A stretch of 64,000 bases of DNA from Bordetella trematum. GTDB lineage: Bacteria > Pseudomonadota > Gammaproteobacteria > Burkholderiales > Burkholderiaceae_B. The stretch's first letter is position 1. Every line of letters begins with the position of its first letter. Shown piece after piece: positions 58,675-64,000 of this stretch. Made by a program: the position numbers and the translations under genes. The notes under the pieces were generated by a model. That model was not told the origin of the DNA and did no database searches. It worked only from the letters and a program-made list of their open reading frames with translations. Location: contig NZ_FKBR01000033.1 of NCBI RefSeq assembly GCF_900078335.1, positions 219,357 to 283,356 on the forward strand. Direction: 5' to 3'.

Positions 58675-58985
58675 TGGAACGCCTAGATGTCTCTATCCTG
58701 GGCCGCGAGTATTCGCTTGCGTGTTCGGCCGAAGAAAAACCCATCCTGCTGGCTGCGGTACGACACGTCGATCAGCTCATGCTGCGCATCCAAGGCACGG
58801 GCAAAGTGTCCAGCAACGAGCGCATCGCCGTCATGGCGGCGCTGCAGATTGCCGGTGAATTGCTTGCCATGAAGGCGCCCGATGGTCCTCTGGGCGGTTT
58901 GGCAGTGGGCGACTTCAAGCGTAGAATTGAAGAAATGAACCTGATGCTTGACGATGCCTTGTCGGGCCAGGAAAAGCTTCTTTAA
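58674..58985 (+). CDS. zapA: Cell division protein ZapA
   Basis: A 103-residue ZapA. M-E-R-L-D-V-S-I-L-G-R-E-Y-S-L-A-C is the conserved N-terminus and L-L-A-A-V-R-H-V-D-Q-L-M the start of the helical part; the C-terminal coiled coil contains L-M-L-D-D-A-L. It binds FtsZ and bundles protofilaments. ATG overlaps the upstream stop. 6S RNA follows, the usual proteobacterial arrangement. Confidence 0.93.
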   Translation: MERLDVSILGREYSLACSAEEKPILLAAVRHVDQLMLRIQGTGKVSSNERIAVMAALQIAGELLAMKAPDGPLGGLAVGDFKRRIEEMNLMLDDALSGQEKLL

Positions 58986-59039
58986 GCCTTTCTGTTTCAG
59001 ATATGCGCTGCCGCCGGCCTGGCAGCAGCGCTGCAGTTT

Positions 59040-59222
59040 GTCCCTGCGGTGTTCGTGACATGGCCATACAGTCTCTGAACCGATGCCTTTGGCATACTGG
59101 TTGCGGGAGTGCAGGGCTGGAGTGATCGTCACATAGCTGACGAACCCGATGCTCTTCGGATCGCGACCACCTTGAACCTATGGGTTCGAGATGCCGGCCT
59201 AGACGGCACATGCGGGGCATTT
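59040..59222 (+). ncRNA. ssrS: 6S RNA
   Basis: About 183 nt downstream of zapA. Conserved 6S elements are CTCTGAACCGATGCC in the 5' half and ACCTTGAACCTATGGGTTCG in the 3' half. The ends (CCCTGCGGTG and CACATGCGGGG) can pair as the closing stem. The central part should form the open-promoter-like bubble that traps sigma-70 RNA polymerase. Exact ends are estimated from the stem. Confidence 0.88.
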
Positions 59223-59229
59223 ATTCGGC

Positions 59230-59255
59230 GGGCCCGCCCTATCGGCGGCGGGCCC
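59230..59255 (+). other. GC-rich hairpin after 6S RNA
   Basis: GGGCCCGCC (59230-59238) and GGCGGGCCC (59247-59255) form a 9-bp stem with an 8-nt loop, 7 bp past the 6S RNA. No T-run follows. It may stop or process the 6S transcript, or belong to the leader of the SIMPL gene. Confidence 0.45.
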
Positions 59256-59326
59256 TGCCCGATCAGCCTTTCCGTGCTTCGCGGATTCTCCCTCTTATTT
59301 CGCTTTCCTCAACAACAGGGTTTTAC

Positions 59327-60082
59327 ATGACTCGTGCCTTCACGTTTTCGTTGAATCGGATCGCTGCCGCCTGCTTTGCCTCGCTGGCTGTTGCCGTCGC
59401 TCAGCCCAGCCTGGCCCAGACTGCCGCCACGCCTGCCGCCGCCGAGTCGGCGCGCAGCGCGCCTGAGCTGACGTTGCAGGCGTCCGCGTCGAGCGAAGTC
59501 AAGCAGGATACGGTGCGCATCACTCTGTCAGCTGAGGTCGAGGCCAACGATCAGGCAAGCGTCGGCAAGCGCCTGACGGCAGCGCTCGATGACGTCGTCA
59601 AGCGGGCGCGCGGCGCCAAGAACGTCGAGGTTCGCAGCGGCGGCTACAACGTCTGGCCCAATACCAACTCCAAGGGCAAGATCACCAATTGGCGGGGCCA
59701 GGGTGAGATCATCCTGGAGTCCACCGATTTCGAGGCCGCCTCCGCGCTGGCTGCCAAGCTCAGCGACAAGACGGCCATTTCCAATATTGGTTTCTTCCTG
59801 TCGCGCGAGGGGCGCGAGGCCGAGGAGCGCAAGCTGCTGAGCCAGGCCGCCCAGGCGTTCAAGTCGCGTGCGCTGGCCGCCGCCAATGCTTTCGGGTTTT
59901 CAGGCTACCGCTTGTCCAAGCTGGAGTTGGGAGGCGGGGGATCGCCGGCGCCCATGCCGCGCGTCATGATGGAGGCGGCCATGGCCAAGGGGGCGGCGGA
60001 TAGCGGCGCGCCGGGCGTGCCGCTGGAAGCCGGGGAAGTGACCGTCAGCGTGACGGTGGCTGGGACGATTTTCCTGCAGTAA
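59327..60082 (+). CDS. SIMPL-domain (DUF541) periplasmic protein
   Basis: A 251-residue exported protein. A signal peptide ends near S-L-A-Q-T (about residue 35). The SIMPL domain, related to Brucella BP26, includes [16 protein letters not shown] and [15 protein letters not shown]26-type proteins form periplasmic channel-like assemblies; function here is unknown. The last 38 bp overlap, on the opposite strand, the end of lgt. Confidence 0.82.
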   Translation: MTRAFTFSLNRIAAACFASLAVAVAQPSLAQTAATPAAAESARSAPELTLQASASSEVKQDTVRITLSAEVEANDQASVGKRLTAALDDVVKRARGAKNVEVRSGGYNVWPNTNSKGKITNWRGQGEIILESTDFEAASALAAKLSDKTAISNIGFFLSREGREAEERKLLSQAAQAFKSRALAAANAFGFSGYRLSKLELGGGGSPAPMPRVMMEAAMAKGAADSGAPGVPLEAGEVTVSVTVAGTIFLQ

Positions 60083-60845
60083 GCACGAACAGCAGCAGGC
60101 CGGCGAGGAACATGGGCAGGGACAACCATTGCCCCATGCTCATGCCGCCAGCCAGCAATCCCAGGAAGTTATCCGGTTCGCGTGTGAACTCGACGGCAAA
60201 GCGCAGCGCGCCATAGCCCATCAGAAAGAGTGCGCTGACCCGACCCAGCGGGCGGGGCTTGCGCGAATAGATCCACAGCACGGCAAACAGCAGCAATCCT
60301 TCCAGCCCCAACTCATACAGTTGCGACGGGTGGCGCGGCAGGTTGTCGCCGGACTGCGGAAATACCATGGCCCAGGGCACATCGCTCGGGCGGCCCCAAA
60401 GCTCGCCATTAATGAAATTGCCCAGGCGGCCTGCACCCAGGCCCAGTGGAATGAGCGGCGCGATAAAGTCGCTGACCGCCAGGAAAGGCAGCCCCTTCTT
60501 GCGGGCAAAGAGCAGCATCACCACGATTACCCCGATCAGTCCGCCATGAAAGGACATGCCGCCTTGCCAGAGGTAGGCGATCTCCAGCGGGTGCTGCAGG
60601 TAGTAGTCGGGCTTGTAGAACAGTACGTAGCCCAGGCGCCCGCCTAGGACGACGCCGAGCACGCTATAGAAGATCAGGTCTTCCAGTCCTTTGGGTGTCA
60701 TGATGGCGGCGGGGTCGCGCGCCAGGCGATAGCGGCCCAGTCCATAGACCAGCGCGAACGCCAGCAGATACATCAAGCCATACCAGTGAATGGCCACGGG
60801 GCCAATCTGCAGGGCGACGGGGTCGAATTGAGGGTACTGAAGCAT
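60045..60845 (-). CDS. lgt: Prolipoprotein diacylglyceryl transferase
   Basis: A 266-residue, seven-helix inner-membrane enzyme. Start at 60845 gives [11 protein letters not shown]. The family signature [14 protein letters not shown] lies near residue 142 and H-G-G-L-I-G-V-I near residue 102. It transfers diacylglycerol from phosphatidylglycerol to the lipobox Cys, the first step of lipoprotein maturation. It overlaps the end of the SIMPL gene by 38 bp. Confidence 0.96.
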   Translation of the reverse strand: MLQYPQFDPVALQIGPVAIHWYGLMYLLAFALVYGLGRYRLARDPAAIMTPKGLEDLIFYSVLGVVLGGRLGYVLFYKPDYYLQHPLEIAYLWQGGMSFHGGLIGVIVVMLLFARKKGLPFLAVSDFIAPLIPLGLGAGRLGNFINGELWGRPSDVPWAMVFPQSGDNLPRHPSQLYELGLEGLLLFAVLWIYSRKPRPLGRVSALFLMGYGALRFAVEFTREPDNFLGLLAGGMSMGQWLSLPMFLAGLLLFVLTAGKSSQPPSR

Positions 60846-61006
60846 AGCAATCCGCAGGCAAAGTGTTGTCCGATGATAACCGGCGCGCCGGGCTCGCGGG
60901 GGTGCGGCAGCGACAGCCGGTCGCACTTGCCCGGGGCCGCTTTCGGGTACCATCGTAGCGGCCGGACAGGTTTCGGCTGATGTACCGTATTGTGGATTCC
61001 GGATAT

Positions 61007-61336
61007 ATGCACTCGATACTCAAATTGACCCTGGCCTGTGCTGCGCTGGCCTGTACCGCGACGGCTGCGGCGCAGACCACGGGCATCGACCTGGCCAAGA
61101 GCAAGGCCTGTATGGCCTGCCACCAGGTAGAGAACAAGCGCGTGGGGCCGCCCCTCAAGAGCGTGGCCGAGCGCTACGCCGGGCAGGCCGACGCGGTGGA
61201 TTATCTGGCCGGCAAGATTCGCGGCGGCGGGCGCGGGGCCTGGGGGGCGGTGCCGATGCCGGCGCAATCCCATGTTTCGCCTGAGGATGCGCGCGCGCTG
61301 GCCGAGTGGATCATGACGCTGGCGCCCGCCAAGTAA
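61007..61336 (+). CDS. Small periplasmic class I cytochrome c
   Basis: A 109-residue c551-type cytochrome. A signal peptide ([16 protein letters not shown]) precedes the heme motif C-M-A-C-H near residue 36. The distal Met ligand is probably in V-P-M-P-A-Q-S near residue 85. It carries electrons in the periplasm. ATG at 61007 is taken as start; a start 27 bp upstream would spoil the signal peptide. It lies 17 bp before msrA. Confidence 0.9.
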   Translation: MHSILKLTLACAALACTATAAAQTTGIDLAKSKACMACHQVENKRVGPPLKSVAERYAGQADAVDYLAGKIRGGGRGAWGAVPMPAQSHVSPEDARALAEWIMTLAPAK

Positions 61337-61353
61337 GCAACGGGAGAGTAACC

Positions 61354-61911
61354 ATGGCAACGCTATCTGCACGACCCGACCGCGAAGTGGCGGTGTTGGG
61401 GGGTGGTTGTTTCTGGTGCGTCGAGGCGGTCTTCACGGATCTGCGCGGTGTGTGCGCCGTGGAGCCCGGTTACGCAGGGGGCCATGTCCAGCAGCCGACC
61501 TATGAGCAGGTGTGTGGCAAGCAAACCGGGCATATCGAGGTGGCGCGCATCGAGTTCGACCCGGCCGAGCTGACATTTTCGGATCTGTTGCGTGTGTTCT
61601 TCGCCACCCATGATCCGACCACGCCGGGGCGTCAGGGCAATGATGTCGGTCCGCAATACGAGTCTGCGATCTTCTGGCAGGATGAGGCGCAGCGCGAACA
61701 GGCGCAGGCCGTCATGGCCGAGATCGAGGCGGCCGGGGTGTATGACGCGCCCCTCGTGACCCGGCTGCTGCCGCCGGCCCATTTCTGGCCGGCCGAGGAT
61801 TACCATCGGGACTATTTTGCGTTGCATCCCGAGCAAGGTTATTGCCAATTCGTGATTGCGCCCAAGGTCGCCAAGTTCCGGCGCCAGTTTCACGATCGCT
61901 TGAAACGCTGA
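61354..61911 (+). CDS. msrA: Peptide methionine-S-sulfoxide reductase MsrA
   Basis: A 185-residue MsrA. The active-site motif G-G-C-F-W-C-V-E-A-V-F lies at about residues 17-27 with the catalytic Cys. Y-A-G-G-H-V and the C-terminal A-E-D-Y-H-R-D-Y-F are conserved. It reduces the S form of methionine sulfoxide. Preceded by a cytochrome c gene; no msrB nearby. It ends at a strong terminator. Confidence 0.95.
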   Translation: MATLSARPDREVAVLGGGCFWCVEAVFTDLRGVCAVEPGYAGGHVQQPTYEQVCGKQTGHIEVARIEFDPAELTFSDLLRVFFATHDPTTPGRQGNDVGPQYESAIFWQDEAQREQAQAVMAEIEAAGVYDAPLVTRLLPPAHFWPAEDYHRDYFALHPEQGYCQFVIAPKVAKFRRQFHDRLKR

Positions 61912-61921
61912 CAGCGGTTGC

Positions 61922-61966
61922 AAAAAAAAGCCCCCGGCAGTGATTCATGCCGGGGGCTTTTTTTTT
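61922..61966. terminator. Bidirectional terminator between msrA and hppD
   Basis: AGCCCCCGGCA (61929-61939) and TGCCGGGGGCT pair around a short loop, with A-rich sequence before and a T-run after. It therefore works as an intrinsic terminator on both strands for the convergent msrA and hppD genes. Confidence 0.93.
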
Positions 61967-61975
61967 GCGGAACGG

Positions 61976-63088
61976 CTACTCGACCGACTTCACCACGCCG
62001 CGACGCATCTGGTCCAGTTCGATCGATTCGAACAAGGCCTTGAAGTTGCCCTCGCCAAAGCCTTCATTGCCCTTGCGCTGGATGATCTCGAAGAAAATAG
62101 GGCCGATCTGATTCTCCGTGAAGATCTGCAGCAGCAGCCCGCCATCGGGTGCGCCGTCGAGCAGAATGCGGTTCTTGCACAGGCGATCCACATCTTCGCC
62201 ATGACCGGGCAGTCGGCGATCCAGCAGTTCGTAGTAGGTCTGGGGCGTATCGAGGAAGACCACGCCATTCTTGCGCAAGGCTTCGATGGTTTCGTAGATG
62301 TTGTCCGTTGCCATGGCGATATGCTGGATCCCTTCGCCGCGATAGAGATCCAGATATTCCTGGATCTGGCCTTTCTCGTCGGTGCCTTCCTCGTTGATGG
62401 GGATGCGGATGTTGCCGCAGGGTGAGGTCATTGCCTTGGACTTGACGCCCGTGACTTTGCCCTCGATATCGAAATAGCGCACTTCGCGGAAGTTGAACAG
62501 GCGCTCGTAGAACTCGGCCCATTCACTCATGCGGCCCTTGTGCACGTTATGGGTCAGGTGGTCCACCAGAGTGAGGCCGGCGCCGGCGTGGTTCAGGTCG
62601 GCGGCGGCGTTGTCGGGATCCAGCGGTTCGAAGTCCACGTCATAGATGCTGATGTCGCCGATGCCGCCATGGCCGCCCTTGCCGCGCCAGCGGTCCACCA
62701 GATAGATCAGCGAATCGCCGATTCCCTTGATGGCCGGGATGTTCAGTTCCATGGGGCCGCTGTGAGAGTCAAAACCCCAGGCGCCCAACTCCAGGGCGCG
62801 CTGGTAGGCCTGGGCGGCGTCATTGACGCGGAATCCGATGGCACAGATGGAGGGGCCGTGCAGCCGCGCGAAACGTTGCGCAAAGGAGTCCGGTTCGGCG
62901 TTGATCAGAAAATTCACGCCGCCCTGGCGATAAAGCGTCACATCCTTGTTGCGGTGCTTCGCGATGGCCTTGAAGCCGAGCAGCTCGAACACCTGGCGCA
63001 GCGCCTGGGGGTCGGGTGCGGTGTACTCGATGAATTCGAATCCGCAGGTACCCATGGGGTTGTCCCAGGGTTGGAATGGCGTGCTCAT
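61976..63088 (-). CDS. hppD: 4-Hydroxyphenylpyruvate dioxygenase
   Basis: A 370-residue non-heme iron dioxygenase with two vicinal-oxygen-chelate domains. [10 protein letters not shown] near the N-terminus and [11 protein letters not shown], with the first iron His, lie at the domain junction. I-Q-H-I-A-M-A-T-D carries the second His and [14 protein letters not shown] the Glu ligand. It turns 4-hydroxyphenylpyruvate into homogentisate in tyrosine breakdown. Divergent from an Lrp-type gene that may control it. Confidence 0.95.
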   Translation of the reverse strand: MSTPFQPWDNPMGTCGFEFIEYTAPDPQALRQVFELLGFKAIAKHRNKDVTLYRQGGVNFLINAEPDSFAQRFARLHGPSICAIGFRVNDAAQAYQRALELGAWGFDSHSGPMELNIPAIKGIGDSLIYLVDRWRGKGGHGGIGDISIYDVDFEPLDPDNAAADLNHAGAGLTLVDHLTHNVHKGRMSEWAEFYERLFNFREVRYFDIEGKVTGVKSKAMTSPCGNIRIPINEEGTDEKGQIQEYLDLYRGEGIQHIAMATDNIYETIEALRKNGVVFLDTPQTYYELLDRRLPGHGEDVDRLCKNRILLDGAPDGGLLLQIFTENQIGPIFFEIIQRKGNEGFGEGNFKALFESIELDQMRRGVVKSVE

Positions 63089-63232
63089 GATCTGGCTCCC
63101 TTGTGTTGTTGTGGTGATGATGTCTAAAGAGCAGATTCTAGGTGTTTGGCGCGGCAGGAGATTGCGAATATGCCCATATAAAGCCTATCATCGGCAATCA
63201 GATTGCTCAGTGGTGTAAAAAACAGGTTAAAA

Positions 63233-63709
63233 ATGCCCGAACAAGAACTCGATAGAACGGATCGTCGCATCCTGGCCGAATTGCAGCGCGATGGCAGGCT
63301 GACCAATCAGGAGTTGGCAGACCGTGTGTCGCTCTCGCCCAGTCCATGTCTGAGGCGGGTCCGTCGCCTGGAAGAGCAGGGCTATATCAAACGGTATGCA
63401 GCCCTGGTCGATGCCGAGAAGGTCGGGCTGGGCTTGCTGGCCTACGTATCGATTCGCCTGAGCAAGCATGTCGAAGGCAGTCATGCTCCGATGGCGGACT
63501 TTCACCGTGACGTCCAGCTTTGGCCGGAAGTGGTCGAGTGCTACGCCATGTCCGGCGATATGGACTATCTACTGCGCATCCAGGTGGCCGATCTGGCGGA
63601 CTTCTCGCGCTTTGCCATGGATACGCTGATGCTGCACCCGGCTGTGGTGGACATGAAGTCATACTTTGCCTTGCAGCCGGTCAAGGAAACGACCGTCCTC
63701 CATCTATAG
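63233..63709 (+). CDS. Lrp/AsnC-family transcriptional regulator
   Basis: A 158-residue Lrp-type protein. Start at 63233 gives M-P-E-Q-E-L-D-R-T-D-R-R-I-L. The helix-turn-helix L-T-N-Q-E-L-A-D-R-V-S-L-S-P-S-P lies at about residues 23-38, and the RAM domain has M-S-G-D-M-D-Y-L-L-R-I. Divergent from hppD, 144 bp apart, which suggests control of tyrosine degradation by an aromatic amino acid or by its keto acid. Confidence 0.92.
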   Translation: MPEQELDRTDRRILAELQRDGRLTNQELADRVSLSPSPCLRRVRRLEEQGYIKRYAALVDAEKVGLGLLAYVSIRLSKHVEGSHAPMADFHRDVQLWPEVVECYAMSGDMDYLLRIQVADLADFSRFAMDTLMLHPAVVDMKSYFALQPVKETTVLHL

Positions 63710-63832
63710 TGAAACAGGCGCTGGCAGCGCCGGTTCCCGGCCCCTATATATAGAGAGCGCTCAGGTGGCGGGGGCGGATGCGGCTGGAGCGAGCCATGGG
63801 CGCAATCTTTTTTTAAAAAAAGTGCCATATTC

Positions 63833-63862
63833 CTGACACAAGGAAATCTTCTGTGCTATAGT
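63833..63862 (+). promoter_or_regulatory. Strong promoter for a gene beyond the right edge
   Basis: CTGACA (63833-63838) and TATAGT (63857-63862), 18 bp apart, with TGC just before the -10 (extended -10) and a GC-rich discriminator (TCGCCCCC). An AT-rich block lies upstream (about 63808-63830). GGAGG near 63986 is followed at the window end by ...CA, so a start codon may come directly after. The gene itself is outside the window. Confidence 0.6.
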
Positions 63863-64000
63863 TCGCCCCCTCGCAGCACAGAACACAACGCAAGCGCTCC
63901 GGCGCCAAGTTGTTCAAGTGAGGCGGGCCGGAACGAAGCAGTTCCCGGGCAGTGCTCCAGGGCGGTTATCGCAAAGCGAAACGTCGGAGGTGTCCAGGCA
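63863..64000 (+). other. 5' leader region at the window end
   Basis: About 138 bp between the strong promoter and the right edge. It contains short GC-rich inverted repeats and a ribosome-binding-like GGAGG near 63986-63990. No coding region can be read from it within the window, and rRNA leader motifs were not recognised. Confidence 0.35.

Noticed and set aside
63710..64000. Possible start of an rRNA operon
   Set aside because: The promoter is strong, but no boxA-like antitermination site or 16S leader was recognised. A ribosome-binding-like GGAGG near the edge favours a protein gene.

Overview
The window looks like a chromosomal segment of a high-GC betaproteobacterium of the family Alcaligenaceae, most likely Bordetella or a close relative such as Achromobacter. 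The grounds are the many Bug (TctC-type) periplasmic binding proteins and TctAB transporters, the LysR-rich catabolic islands, a locus resembling the Bordetella lipid A glucosamine (lgm) genes, and housekeeping gene orders (gloB-methyltransferase-rnhA, ybgC-tolQRAB-pal-cpoB, zapA followed by 6S RNA). There are no insertion sequences, phage genes, CRISPR arrays or rRNA genes.

Layout. 1-10215 is a catabolic accessory region: the tail of a beta-keto acid cleavage enzyme, a LysR regulator, and two convergent operons. The rightward operon encodes Bug, an RraA-like aldolase and a dehydrogenase. The leftward operon encodes an enolase-superfamily dehydratase, a second RraA-like protein, a CMD-family protein, a second Bug and a third RraA-like protein. 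Both operons carry the same composite upstream element, so they probably form one regulon. A second LysR and a divergent quinone-reductase-like gene follow. 10321-18896 holds mostly solitary genes, including an unusual degenerate response regulator and an NrtR-type regulator next to nadC, with twin operators in the nadC promoter and start region. 19038-29163 is housekeeping (fabI, mltD, gloB, rnhA, dnaQ, a valine tRNA), with an RND efflux pair sitting between rnhA and dnaQ.

30309-34199 is the lipid A/undecaprenyl-sugar cluster: an ArnC-like transferase, an ArnT-like transferase, a GtrA-like membrane protein and a YdjC/ChbG deacetylase. 34207-41556 holds small transport and regulatory genes (LysE/MocR pair, DMT exporter/Lrp pair, universal stress protein, YbaK). 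41563-46911 is the complete Tol-Pal envelope operon, followed by proS and, divergently, rppH. 49311-53723 is a TctD/TctE-like two-component system followed by tctB-tctA. A second tctBA pair (55769-57751, opposite strand) lies close by, with a LysR gene and a hydroxyacid dehydrogenase between them. Neither tctBA pair has its own tctC, while three Bug genes elsewhere in the window lack membrane components; the two tctB upstream regions share a 12-bp palindrome at the same distance. 58228-64000 returns to housekeeping: a coiled-coil protein, zapA, 6S RNA, a SIMPL protein, lgt, cytochrome c, msrA, hppD with a divergent Lrp-type regulator, and a promoter for a gene beyond the right edge.

All coordinates and motifs were read by eye from the sequence. 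Functions rest on family recognition, not database searches.
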